Source of the DNA: Toxorhynchites rutilus septentrionalis
Lineage: Eukaryota > Arthropoda > Insecta > Diptera > Culicidae
DNA: 64,000 bases
Reading direction: 5' to 3'
Assembly (NCBI RefSeq): GCF_029784135.1
Contig: NC_073744.1
Span: 72,218,593 to 72,282,592 of the forward strand
Of the stretch, positions 25,766-36,556 are shown piece after piece. Below the pieces are notes generated by a model. It saw only the letters and a program-made list of their open reading frames with translations. It had not been told where the DNA came from and searched no databases. Position 1 is the first letter of the stretch. Each line of letters starts with the position of its first letter. The position numbers and the translations under genes are program-made.

Positions 25766-25985
25766 CAGCCCTATTCTGTATTCCGACGGATTTCCATTTC
25801 GTTCGAAAGTGATAATTCGCTCGAGTCATAATTTTGCACTCCCTATTTCGAACGTTTTGCCCATTTAATGTTGGAAGAGAAGCACGAACGAACGAAATGC
25901 AAAAACAACTCGAACGGAATACAGAATGGAATTTAAGCAAGTCGTTCGAACTATTTAGAATCGATCGAAATACAGAATAGGGGTG
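25766..25985. mobile_element. MITE derived from the Harbinger element at 48 kb
   Basis: Left end CCCTATTCTGTATTCCGACG, followed by GATTTCCATTTCGTTCGAAA; right end ATTTAGAATCGATCGAAATA, then CAGAATAGGG. These are nearly the same as the ends of 48238-51571 (CCTATTCTGTATTCCGACGG; GATTGAAATACAGAATAG). Flanked by ACA on both sides (25763-25765 and 25986-25988). 220 bp, no ORF: an internally deleted relative. Confidence 0.8.
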
Positions 25986-26136
25986 ACAGTGTCCTGGTGC
26001 GTCGAATCATCATGCGATACACATAAAAAATCATCAAACTCTATCAACTCTCTTGTTTGTTTCGTCTCCTCTAACTGCATGTTCATACATATTAATTCAA
26101 AATAAGAAATAATGTTCATAATGAATGGAGGCAGAA

Positions 26137-26425
26137 CGGCTGGGGGGTTTTTCGCCAAGGAATTTTCTTCTGACTTGCACTGTGGTCACATATATTCTGA
26201 AGCTCAGAATATATTCTAGACATGTTGCTGAGCATAAAAATCTCAACTAAGTATTATTAACCTTCCTATACTCGCCTATAGGTCTGACAGACCGAGCATC
26301 AATGAGGTGGGTGAATAAAACTATTCTATTCGCGCGAGTATAGGAGCGTTAAAAATGACGCGAGTAATACTACGTTGATAAGATGAACGTTAGAGCCTTT
26401 GAAGAAGATGGTGAAGAGCTTCGTA
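26137..26425 (+). mobile_element. SINE family 2 copy, split by a small MITE
   Basis: Lacks most of the tRNA head but has the body (TTGCACTGTGGTCACAT, GAGCATAAAAATCTCAACTA) and tail (ACGTTAGAGCCTTTGAAGAA). It is interrupted at TTAA by the element at 26261-26348. Confidence 0.75.
26261..26348. mobile_element. 88-bp piggyBac-like MITE in a SINE
   Basis: Ends CCTTCCTATACTCGC and (other strand) CGCTCCTATACTCGC, 13 of 15 matching. Flanked by TTAA at 26257-26260 and TTAA at 26349-26352. Removing it and one TTAA restores the SINE body as in the 7474-7732 copy. TTAA duplication is the piggyBac hallmark; the very small size makes the family assignment tentative. Confidence 0.7.
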
Positions 26426-27099
26426 TGAACAGGGTTTGTCGCCGATAAACTCCATATTATTGTTTTATCTTCGAATCACAATTTCTCGCGTCGCTGTTCA
26501 GGCGCCTACTATGATTCCAGCAACGTCTTCAACAACATGCGCATTGGATCTGCACACATGCTCTCCAGTTAATGTTTTATCAGGATTGAGGATAATAACG
26601 TGATTGTCATTTTGCAATCCGAGCATATGTAATTTAAAGAATTCAATTATGCATCGTGCTCATTCAGTAACATTCCCAGCTCGTCGACAATGCGCTCGAC
26701 TTTAGGCGAATTGATGTTGTTTACGCATGTTCGGAAGGAAGTTTGATATAGCGAACGAAGCGCTATTTGTCATTGAACAACGTGAATGAATACGAACAGT
26801 TTGAAAAATGAACAAAATAATTTGGATATTGTTTATACAAAAATACTAAAATCACGATTGTAGATGGTGGCAAAAGGGTGAAAATTTGGGTGGTAAAAGG
26901 GTGAAATAATCCGTAAAGACGTACACCCTAAGGTGTAATCTCAATTTTTACACATATATAGCTTTCATGATCGCAGTTGTACAAATTGAAACTTCAGGTC
27001 CTTTTCTATCATAATTACCGTTGATACTAGTAAATCTATTCCAACATTGATGTATTCTGGGTCATTGAAAAAAATGCATCGAAATACTATTTCTTCACA
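26426..27099. other. glass intron, nothing recognised
   Basis: AT-rich sequence between the SINE and the pogo-like element. I see no ORF, repeat ends or RNA gene. Confidence 0.5.
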
Positions 27100-29793
27100 T
27101 GGTCGGGAAGACGGACATCTGGAATGGGTAAGACGGACACTAAGGTGGGAAAGATGGACACTTACGGAAAAGTTGTAGTTTTTGTACATATTTTAGTGTT
27201 TTTAGCATTGGGGAGTGTTCTTGAATTACGCTACGATTCGAAAGGCTACTCATGTTGTTCGTGGACAGTTTCATCCTTGGAAGGGAACGACAGAAGAGGT
27301 CAAATACATACACTCCATGCAAAAATTTCTGGATTTTGGCGGGCCATTGTCCTCGCAAAGGAAGGAAAAGGATCTGAAATAGCCAACAACCTGTCCACGC
27401 ATATTTTAAATGACCTCCTAGGAAGACGATAATTCATTTGTAAAGTTTAATGATACACTTAAAAATATTTCAAAACGAAAGTTTATTTATAAAGCATTAA
27501 AAACAATTCATCGATGGTTTAAGTTCATTTCAGTATTTAAATTAATTCAATTTTCAGTGGGGATAAAAAAACAAGAAGAAAAGAAGAATCAAGAGCAGTT
27601 CTGACAAATAGTTGCAGCAGAAGTAAAGCATTCAGCGTGGAACCATGAAAGGCATTGTATACATATTGTCCAACTTGTCCCGAAATTTGAATCAGAAAAC
27701 TGGCTTTCGCATTTCTAGCATAGATTATCAGATGAGGTGTCCCCTTTGCCCTTGTTTTGCTTTGGCTTCTTCGAAGAGCGTTGTTTTTGTTCTTTTTTTT
27801 ATGGATTTAATGTCTTTCGATGCTTTCGCCTTCTTCAAAGTGTCAGCGTATTGAGCAGACGTTATGTCAGCTGCCTTTTCTGCTTGGCGTTTTCTCTTCG
27901 TGACTCTCGGGGTGACCATTTTCAGCAACGGAAGTATGATCGACGGAGATATTTCAAACACCGGGTTATTGGCCGTTGAGATGCTGTCCGGTTCAGCGAA
28001 ATCAGCCATGATGTCCTTTATGTCTTCGGGAAGCACTTGAGCTTCTTTATCCTCACAGGAAATGCGATTTACGGTCGATTGACTAGGCGCACCTTCAAGA
28101 TGCAATCGAAACGTCTCTTCTTCACGAAGAATCTCAGGATCGGGTTGATCAGTCACCGTGGCCGGGGCAAAGTCATCATCGGAAAAAATATTGCGATCAA
28201 ATGGCCAAATTCCGGTTTTTTCGAACCCATTCTCAGCAATTTCCGTAGTAGCCGCCTTGATGAATGCAGGTTTCATGAGCTCGGCAACGTCATATTGGCT
28301 GACGACTTTACCTGGATTCTGCTGTAGGAAACGCTCTACTTCCTGTGCGTAGTACGTCTTGAAAGGTGCCATAAAGGATACATCAAGCGGTTGAAGTTTG
28401 TTGCTAGTGTGAGGTGGTAAAACTAGAACCTCAACAAAGTTAGCTCTAGCTTTCTTGGTAAAAGCTAGGTTCTTCGTGTGCGACGAGTGGCCATCAATTA
28501 TGAGCAAGGCAGGACTGTCCTCAGAAGGTTTTACATGCTCCAAAAAGTGATCGAACCACTCATTGAATATTTCGACCGTCATGTAACCCGATGCATTACA
28601 GGCAAATTTGCTTCCACGTGATGCCCCTTTTTTTCAAAGCTTCGTGCATCCGCATGCGAAGAAAAATGAAGAACGGCGGAAGGTGCTGTCCGGTTGCGGA
28701 CATGCACATTACTGCCGTAGCTGTTTCTCCGCGTTCCGCAGATGTAATACCACCAACCTGTTTTTTGCCTTTCAATGCCGCTACCTTAGACTTCTTCGGA
28801 GGAACCTGTAAGAAAGTATGAATAAAAAATTAAACTGATTTTTAAACTAACTACATTGCCAAAACAAATACTAACGGTACAAACACTAGTCTCATCGGCG
28901 ATCTGGCGTCAATTTGGGATCTTTCAGCGCTTCTTCCAGCAAATCGTAAAACGCAGATACTGCTGGCTAATTGAAGCCTCTGGCTCGGGCGGCAGAGGTA
29001 GCTTCAGGTTTACGGAACGACAATTTGGGATTTCGTTTCAGAAAATTGCTTAGCCAAGCTTTTCCAGCCATCTTGGTAGACTTGTTGAACGGGTGTGGCA
29101 ATCCATTTTTTTCGGCCAGCTCAAAAGCAAGCTTTCGAACATTAGTCATCGTTATTCCATAGAACCTCTTTTCCAAATCCAACAGATGTTGTACCAGCTC
29201 CTCTTCTTGTTGAGAATTGAATACGGAATCAAGAGGTCCTAGCCGAGTTGATACAGTTGGACTTGTGAGGTGGCGTAGCTTCTAGCTGCTGTCTTCACCG
29301 GCGATCCACTTTTTACAGCCTTAATGGCTTGTTTCAACTGCTGAGCGGTCCATGACTGCCGGTTACTCTTGCGCTTGTGTCCGTCCCTTACCTTAATGTG
29401 TCCGTCTTGCCCGAACTGGCAGCTTTTTTTCGAATGACCGTAGCTTTTCCTATAAGCGTTGAAAAACCTCTGATTTATCACAGGATAGTTAATGATGGAC
29501 TAAATAAACACTTACCCGTTGGAGGAACACGTAACAAACAAAAAATCACGAACTTTCCGCTATTTTCTACGGAGTAAAAATTACATCGAATGGTGCACCC
29601 GCGAAGATAATTTTTGTTTTGTTTACAAGCTTGACAGTTCGCTCGCTGGAAATCAACAGTGTGTCTCGAAAGTATTGATACACTTTATTGAAAGTATTTG
29701 CATAACTAAAATATTTCAAAAAAATTTAGTTAATGAAATATTAAAAGTGTCCATCTTACCCGCAGTGTCCGTCTTTACCTACTTTCCCCTATA
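27100..29793 (-). mobile_element. pogo-like DNA transposon
   Basis: Terminal repeats: left part GGTAAGACGGACACT and GGGAAAGATGGACACT (27120-27165), answered at the right by their complements AGTGTCCATCTTACCC and AGTGTCCGTCTTTACC (29748-29782). The motif GACGGACA/GATGGACA is repeated within each end. The exact outer boundary on the left is unclear. It encodes a DDE_1-type transposase and lies within the large glass intron. Confidence 0.75.
27728..29481 (-). pseudogene. pogo/jerky-type transposase, broken
   Basis: From the N-terminus: a psq-type HTH (WTAQQLKQAIKAVKSGSPVK, about 29390-29330); a CENP-B-like second DNA-binding part (GITMTNVRKLAFELAEKNG, then WLSNFLKRNPKLSFRKPE); IADETSVCT with the first catalytic Asp (near 28890); LLIIDGHSSHTKN with the second; and LPPHTSNKLQPLDVSF with the third. 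I count 36 residues between the last two. After SVCT there is a plausible short intron (GTTAGT...TTACAG, about 28876-28810) leading to VPPKKSKVAALKG. A TAG after ARGFN (about 28965), a frameshift before IADET and probable gaps near 29230 make it a pseudogene. Confidence 0.78.
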
Positions 29794-29915
29794 GTTTACA
29801 ACCTATTTTCATGCCTACCAAGTTTTTTGTGCATAATTACATCAAAATCGGCCGAGCCGTTTTGGATTTTTATGTATATAGATAATGATAAGCTATGATA
29901 GTTGTAATTCCTCAC

Positions 29916-30995
29916 CTTAGCAAGCACAGTTTACACTGGTACGGCTTTTCGCCGCTATGAATTCGCAGATGTTTGGTAAGCGTTGAACTATCACTGAATG
30001 CCTTTTTGCAAGCTCTACAACGGTATGGACGTTCCCCGGAATGAGTGCGCATGTGGGTTGTGACGCTAGAACTCTGTGAAAAACGCCTATCGCATATGGG
30101 ACATCGGAAAGGCTTCTGTCCCGTGTGGGTTCGAATGTGTGCGGCTAGATTTGCAGCCTGACTAAAACTTTTGCTACAGTCTGAACAGCGGTATGGCCGT
30201 TCCCCGGAATGTGTTCGCAAATGTGTTTTTAGCGTGCTCGGTCTGGCGTACGTTTTGCCACATAGACGACAAAGGTTTGGTTTGTTGTCACCGTTTTGGC
30301 CATCGCTGCCACTTCCGTCTTCCTCTTCAAAGTTTATTCCCAGAGTTTTCTTCGCTTTCATTTTTAGTTGGAAATCGGTTTGTTCGAATTCCTGTGGGCT
30401 CTTTGGTGGCGAATAATCGACATTGGGTTGATAGCACGATTTTTGATGGTGTGACTGCAGACTGGAACTCTTTGATGATTCCAGTATTGGCGATATGTTC
30501 TGCGCTTGATTTTGTGGCCTAAAATCTGCCGTGAACGAGTATGTAGCACCTGTTGGGTATGGAACCGGGCTCAGCAATGGAGGATACAACACGTTGACCG
30601 AGGACGATGGAGCCTGCGGTCCCCATTGCATCTGTGAGCACTGCATTGGCATCGTTCCTTCCGCTCCGTAACCATGCATTGTCATGTTCATACTAACGTT
30701 CACACTCATGCTCGGATAGATTGGCGTTGAATGTTGTGCACAAGACGTTTCGTAATAGTTCGAGGGATACGATCCACTCTGAGATTGAGCTTGGCTGTAG
30801 TGCGAGTTGTGACTGTGATGGCTTACCGGCGAAAGGAGCATCTGGTGGGGGTGTACGGTGTACGAGAGGGATGCTTGCGGTGGAGCGAAACTGGGCGATG
30901 GCGCTTGAACCTGCGGCGGGTCCGGACTTTGCTTGAGAACTGCGTGCTTCAGCGACAAGAGCACATCCGCTACGTCGTGTGAAGGGCGTTCTGTC
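29916..30995 (-). CDS. gl: glass main exon: activation region and zinc fingers 1-4.5
   Basis: The exon encodes about 359 residues. It opens [19 protein letters not shown], then a disordered Ser/Gln/Pro/Tyr-rich region with conserved islands ([20 protein letters not shown]-like [36 protein letters not shown]). C2H2 fingers start at [20 protein letters not shown]; fingers 1-4 are complete and finger 5 supplies its two Cys (CKLCLLR) before the donor CTAAG|GTGAGG at 29916/29915. The acceptor CCCAAAAG|G at 30996/30995 completes the Lys codon from the exon at 37737. Glass is the nuclear activator of photoreceptor genes and the fingers bind the glass site in target enhancers. The near-identity of the finger array to the fly protein makes the call firm. 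Confidence 0.97.
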
Positions 30996-31304
30996 CTTTT
31001 GGGTGGAGAAAGATGTAACAGTAGTAAGAAAATAATACAGAAAATTAGTATTTCATATTATATTTCAATTAATTCAATTCAATACAATTCAATTCAATCC
31101 TGCATAAAATATAAATCAATAGAAATGTACAGAACGTTGATGTTTCGATTATTTATATTGAATGATCACCACAAATTATGAGCACTGTTGATCTCTATAA
31201 ATAAGCATAAAAAACTCTTGCATATCTGAAACCTTTTCACAATTTCTGAACTGTTCCATCAAATACTACTATCGTAATTCCATAGAAATGCATATTTACT
31301 AATA

Positions 31305-31737
31305 CAGGGAAACTTCGATATAACGTACCCTCGTTATAACGTACCCTCGATATAACGTCACTCGATATAACGTACATATTTCCAAAGTGTAAAGGAAAAT
31401 TTTTTTCAATATTTTTTTTCTGATAGAACAATAAATTATCTGTATAGTGATGCTAAAACAAGTTTTGTACTTTCAATCTATCCCGAAATACAGCTGGTTT
31501 TTTGATTCTGGATTCTAAATGAATCAAGCTTTAATCAACAGTACGAAGGGAAACATCATGAGAAAGGTTGGCTTCGTCTTCTGATTGAAGTTATTCATTA
31601 ACTTTTACTAAAACAGCAACACAATAATGTCTTATAGACTACGTTTGTGAGTACTTTATTATGCTTCGATATAACGTACAATTCGATACAACGTACAATT
31701 TTGAAAGTGAAATGTACGTTATATCGAAGTTTACCTG
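31305..31737. mobile_element. pogo/Tigger-type MITE, copy 1
   Basis: Left end CAGGGAAACTTCGATATAAC, right end inverted CAGGTAAACTTCGATATAAC, flanked by TA (31303-31304, 31738-31739). Near the left end the unit CTCG(A)TATAACGTAC is repeated in tandem (31318-31378). 433 bp, no ORF. A relative lies at 61722-62287. Confidence 0.75.
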
Positions 31738-31751
31738 TACCCTTTCATGTA

Positions 31752-33051
31752 AAGGGTGTGTCACATCAAATTGCATCACAGAAAAAACGCTGTAGAAATT
31801 CGCCCAGTAGACCGTTCCTTTTGAAAATTTTAGACAGTAAAATAAAAACTATTAAACAAATTTTGGCATTTTCTTTTTATTCATACTTCGAGCCCAAGCC
31901 CGTATGCTTGCACCTTCCTCTTTACCCCGTCCATAAGGTTCTGTACAACGTCAGGTTGTATTTTTTTTTTTGAACAGAAATCCATTTTCTCTTGAAGTCC
32001 GTTTCGATTTGACAACTTTTGGGTTTATCCGGAGGACCTGCTTCATAATCGCCCAATATTTCTCTATTGGGCGAAGCTCCGGCGCGTTGGGCGGGTTCAT
32101 TTCCTTTGGCACGAAGGTGACCCCGTTGGCTTCGTACCACTCCAACACGTCGTTTGAATAGTGGCACGAAGCGAGATCCGGCCAGAAGATGGTCGGGCCC
32201 TTGTGCTGCTTCAATAGTGGTAGTAAGCGCTTCTGTAGGCACTACTTAAGGTAAACCTGCCCGTTTACCGTGTCGGTCATCACGAAGGGGGCGCTCCGCT
32301 TTCCGCAAGAGCAGATCGCTTGCCACACCATGTACTTTTTGGCAAACTTGGATAGTTTCTGCTTGCGAATCTCCTCCGGAACGCTGAATTTGTCCTCTGC
32401 GGAGAAGAACAACAGGCCCGGCAGCTGACGAAAGTCCGCTTTGACGTAGGTTTCGTCGTCCATTACCAGGCAATGCGGCTTCGTCAGCATTTCGGTGTAC
32501 AGCTTCCGGGCTCGCGTCTTCCCCACCATGTTTTGCCTTTCGTCGCGGTTAGGAGCCTTCTGAACCTTGTATGTACGCAGGACCTCCCGCTGCTTGGTCC
32601 GCTGGACGAATGAACTTGACAAATTCAGCTTATTGGCGACATCCCGGACCGAACTTCTCGGATCACGTCTAAACTGCTTAACTACGCGCTTGAGATCTTT
32701 TTCACTGACGGAGCATCCATTTTTGGCGTTCTTCACCTTCCGGTCGATGGTAAGGTTCTCGAAGTATCGTTTTAGTACTCTGCTGACCGTGGATTGGACG
32801 ATTCCCAGCATCTTACCGATGTCCCGATGTGACAACTTCGGATTCTCGAAATGAGTGCGCAGGATTAATTCACGACGCTCTTTTTCGTTCGACGACATTT
32901 TTCCAAATTTACGAAAAATTGACAGTGAAGCATGGCCAACGTGATCTATACACTCTTATCTGATTATAAAACCAAAGCTGAAGATATAATTCCTAAAAAT
33001 TAAATTTCTACAGCGTTTTTTCCGTGATGCAATTTGATGTGACACACCCTT
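31752..33051 (-). mobile_element. DD37E transposon copy B
   Basis: 1.3 kb with terminal inverted repeats starting AAGGGTGTGTCACATCAAAT and TA duplications at 31750-31751 and 33052-33053. It begins only 12 bp after the TA flank of the MITE at 31305-31737. Confidence 0.92.
31881..32898 (-). pseudogene. DD37E transposase, copy B
   Basis: Starts MSSNEKERRELIL at 32898 and reads intact through the HTH domains, LVMDDETYVKADF (first Asp) and MVWQAICSCGKRSAPF to VYLK, where TAG replaces the Glu codon of the consensus VYLKECLQKR (at about 32245-32247). The frame then continues with FWPDLASCHYSND and LRPIEKYWAIMKQVLR. A small indel after KVVKS shifts the last residues. One nonsense and one late frameshift: dead, but close to the ancestor. 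It shares the correct KYMVWQ frame with copy D, unlike A and C. Confidence 0.88.
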
Positions 33052-33094
33052 TAATTAACAAGTTTTGCCATTTTTGTTCATTTCCTTACGTAAC

Positions 33095-33352
33095 TTCTGT
33101 CTTCTCTTCGGACTAACGTTCCTATAGGAACGCCGCTGTCTCAATGTAGTATTATTTGCGTCCTTACTTGAAATTTCTATGCCAAATAACTCGCCTTGAA
33201 TGCATTCTGGCTGACAAGCTCTAGAATACGCGTGACCACAGTGCAAGTCGGAGAAAATTTCTTTGACGAAAAATTCCCCCGATCAGAACGGGAATCGAAC
33301 CCGAACCCCCGGCATGTTAGGTGTGACACTAATCACTCACCCACGGGAGCAC
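33095..33352 (-). mobile_element. SINE family 2, minus-strand copy with full head
   Basis: On the minus strand: head TGCTCCCGTGGGTGAGTGAT (A-box), GGGTTCGATTCCCGTTCTG (B-box), then the family body (GTGCAAGTCGGAG complement, GGCATAGAAATTTCAAG-like). This is the best copy besides 7474-7732. Confidence 0.82.
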
Positions 33353-34766
33353 ATGATTTCTTTGAAGTGTGCAAATATGCGACAAAAATAAAAGCCAACC
33401 CCCATTAAAAACAGGAAGTGGGTTATATCTATGGGTGACTTAAGGGTGACGTAGGACTATCGTTGATTTAGAGATCATTTGTCTATTTGGAGAACTTCGA
33501 AAACGAGAGCGTTACGTTGGAGGCACAAGGTTTTATGCATCCAATATTGGATACGGAAATATCCTACTGATGGGGAAGAATAATCTTCAGAAGCTATCCT
33601 GTTAATTGCGATTGATTGAAAAATCACAAAACCAAATGTATTTGGTCACAGTGTTACATGGATAGAAAACATTAAAATAAACTCTTTCGCATGAATGTAA
33701 TTTTAAATTTCCAGAGGAACTGACAGATTATTTTCAGTAACGATAGGATATTTCCACATTTTCCTCGATACTGGAAGCCCACCAGTGGTTTATGCTAACT
33801 CGATAACCATCTGTTAATAGCACTTGATTGCAAAATATTTGGTCACAGTGTTACATGGATAGAAAACATTCAAATAAACTCTTTCACATGAATGTATTTT
33901 TAAATTCCCAGAGGAACTGGCAGATTATTTTCCGGATCTTTTTCGATGCTGAACGGCATCCAAACGGAAAGAATTCCGTGCGTGTATGTATGTGTGCAGC
34001 GGCTGCTTCGATGGTCACCTTCTCTTCTCCTGAAGGATCGGCTTCTCTGTGCTCCTCACAGTTTCAAACAAACTGCTTGCGTTTCAGGGCAGATCTCGAT
34101 CCTTCGCCGTCCAGCACCCTCAGCAACGATGTTGTCTTGTCGATGTCCTCACGAAAAATGAATGCGTCTCACCACCAGAATATCGCTTAAGTATGCTTTT
34201 TGTGCGCGATTGAATCGAGAGTAGGCGTGGTTTACGATGGCAATTTGGAAGGCAAACTAGAGGGGAATTAACTCTCTGAGCTCGGAACTTTCGGCGACTG
34301 AGCAATAATCGATTGCGGGCGCATACAATATTGGATACGGAAATATCATACTGATGGGGAAGAATAATCTTCAGAAGCTATCCTGTTAATTGCGATTGAT
34401 TGAAAAATCACAAAACCAAATGTATTTGGTCACAGTGTTACATGGATAGAAAACATTAAAATAAACTCTTTCACATGAATGTATTTTTAAATTCCCAGAG
34501 GAACTGACAGATTATATTCAGTAACGATTAGATATTTCCACATTTTCCTCGATACTGGAAGCCACCAGTGGTTTATGCTAACTCGATAACCACCTGTTAA
34601 TAGCACTTGATTGAAACATATTTGGTCACATTGTTACATGGATAGAAAACATTAAAATAAACTCTTTCACATGAATGTATTTTTAAATTCCTAGAGGAAC
34701 TGGCAGAATATTTCCCGGATCTTTCTCGATGCTGAATGGCATCCAAACGGAAAGAATTCCGCGCGT

Positions 34767-34793
34767 GTATGTGTGTGTGTGTGTGTGTGTGTA
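34767..34793 (+). repeat. (GT)n microsatellite
   Basis: Uninterrupted TG run within the second 790-bp unit. The first unit has only a short version at 33982-33996, so the run expanded after the duplication. Confidence 0.85.
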
Positions 34794-34970
34794 GCGGCTG
34801 CTTCGAGACCTTCCCGGGGAACCGTTTGTGGCATCACTCTCCTCCTGATGGATTCTCTTCTGGCCTAAGGTGCACAAACAGGCTCTTGGTGACACCGTTC
34901 ATCCGCGCTTATGATAAATGAAGAGCTTCACCACAACAGCGACAACATGCTCCAATCGCTGTTCAATTAG

Positions 34971-35010
34971 AACTGAGTGGATTTCCGAGCGGCGCTCGCT
35001 TATATACCGA
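34971..35010 (-). promoter_or_regulatory. Possible core promoter (TATA plus initiator)
   Basis: On the minus strand TATATAAG (35006-34999) is followed about 28 bases later by CACTCAGTTC, an arthropod initiator (TCAGT). The spacing suits RNA polymerase II. It points into the repeat block, where no ORF of interest follows. It may be a relic carried with a captured gene promoter. Confidence 0.35.
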
Positions 35011-36049
35011 TTGGTGATTTCAATAGCCTGTTTTGAAAGCAAATTTAAGACTTTTGAAACAAGTTTTTGGATCAGAAAGTAACAAGTATAGAACGCGTAG
35101 ACATTTTATCTTTCGAATGAAGTGTTTATCATACCATTTCGTTCAGTTGTTTAAGAGCTATTAACACTCAAAATCTCGGTCTCCGGCGTAACGCTTTCGT
35201 TTTCGAAACTTTGATTTTACACCCCGGCATAGAAATGAAAGATGTAGTCCTACGTCAAAAATTCTATTCATTTGATACCTTAGAGTAACCCCTCGTTTCC
35301 ACATGACAACTAGGGCTGTGCGATATTATTTACAAGCTTTCAGTGATTCAGTTGACGCGATATGAAGTGTTGTTTACGTTGGAATATAAAAGTAGATTGT
35401 TGTTGTCTACCAAAAAGTTTTCAACAAAATCAAAATGGGGCGAAAGTAAAATTTATCGAACTCGGGTTCGCGAACATTCCTTCCTTTCCCCTGGTTACTG
35501 TGAGGACGTGGTTAGCGTCGTTATTGACTATTTAAAGCTCGAACCATCGAAACTTGCACAATGAGAACGGGTTGCTACTCCCAAACACCGTTTGGTGTGT
35601 TCTTTGTGTAATTTCATTGGTTCAGGTCAATCACGGAGAGCAACTACGAAATTTACAGTCTACCCAAGCTCAAGCATTTCATGGCATAGCTAGACTGGTC
35701 GTTTGAACACCCAGACTTAGGTCTAAAAACAATCGAACGTAGGTATAAATCGAAAGTGACAACAAAAATAGAAAAACATACATAAACCGTTCATTTTCCT
35801 GACTCAATGTATTTCATTAATGCAACTGCCATGCTTGAGCTATACAAAATAGTGATGAAACGGATAGTAGTTTGGCCCGATACCGGATATCCGGCGAGCT
35901 TCGAAGCCATCGGATATTTGACTCGTCATTTGCGAATACGAAACTGAGGAAAAGTGTATGTATGAATGAAACAAATAAAAGATTACACTTTAGGAAGAAA
36001 TAAACACATTTCCACTTAAAAAATGAATAATGATTTATTTCTCCGTTAA

Positions 36050-36551
36050 GAGCCCCCGCACACTGCAGCCCTTTTTCAGCCGATAGTTTGGTCGGGTTGG
36101 GTTGCTAGTGCGTACACCGAGCCAACCAAACAGTCAGGATGGTCAAGAGTGCGCACACTAGCCAACTTTCGGCTGAACATTATTGAAAAAATGTATTTAA
36201 TTTTGTTTGACAACGGAGAAGAGAACGGTGAAGGAAAATTGAAAAGGGATTCAGAGACTATTGGGTGCATCCCATTCCCAGTGAATCGCACGGCACGCAT
36301 GTCGAATGCTAAAATTGAGAGCGAATCGAACTATCGGCCGATCAATAATCGTCGTGTGTGCGTAGATCGATACTAGCCAGTACTGATTAATCGGACGACC
36401 GATGATTGACCGACAGAATAGTTTGAATGCAATCAGGAAGGCTATCAAACTTTTTATCGGCCGGTACTGAATCGGTGTAGTGTGCGCATATGCATATCGC
36501 TCCATACGACCAATCTATCGTCCGACTAAAGTCTGTAGTCTGCGGGGGCTC
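36050..36551. mobile_element. MITE with TAA duplication (Harbinger-type)
   Basis: Ends GAGCCCCCGCACACTGCAG and (other strand) GAGCCCCCGCAGACTACAG. Flanked by TAA at 36047-36049 and 36552-36554. 502 bp, no ORF. A decayed relative lies near 17270-17425. Confidence 0.75.
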
Positions 36552-36556
36552 TAACG

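Larger units (their letters stand above)
22272..29915 (-). other. glass intron through zinc finger 5
   Basis: A 7.6 kb intron holding a LINE remnant, a TTAA-flanked MITE candidate, SINEs, a Harbinger-derived MITE and a pogo-like transposon, all listed separately. The donor AG|GTGAGG overlaps an in-frame TGA, so a transcript that keeps this intron stops right after CLLR. No host gene is seen inside. Confidence 0.75.
33445..35253. repeat. Composite foldback/tandem repeat block
   Basis: The outer ends are inverted: left GTGACGTAGGACTA followed by TTCGAAAACGAGAGCGTTAC; right TAGTCCTACGTCA preceded by the complement GTAACGC...TTTCGTTTTCGAA. Inside, a unit of about 790 bp is present twice (33538 and 34328 both start CAATATTGGATACGGAAATA). 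Each unit has an internal duplicate of ACCAAATGTATTTGGTCACA-type sequence (33631/33836, 34417/34620). Dense, partly symmetrical, no coding. Confidence 0.6.

Noticed and set aside
31066..31098. Short tandem units (AATTC-like) that might suggest an array
   Set aside because: Simple sequence of the AT(T)CAATTC type, no spacers; not a CRISPR or satellite array.
33280..33352. Possible tRNA gene on the minus strand
   Set aside because: It is the head of the family 2 SINE with the same body following.
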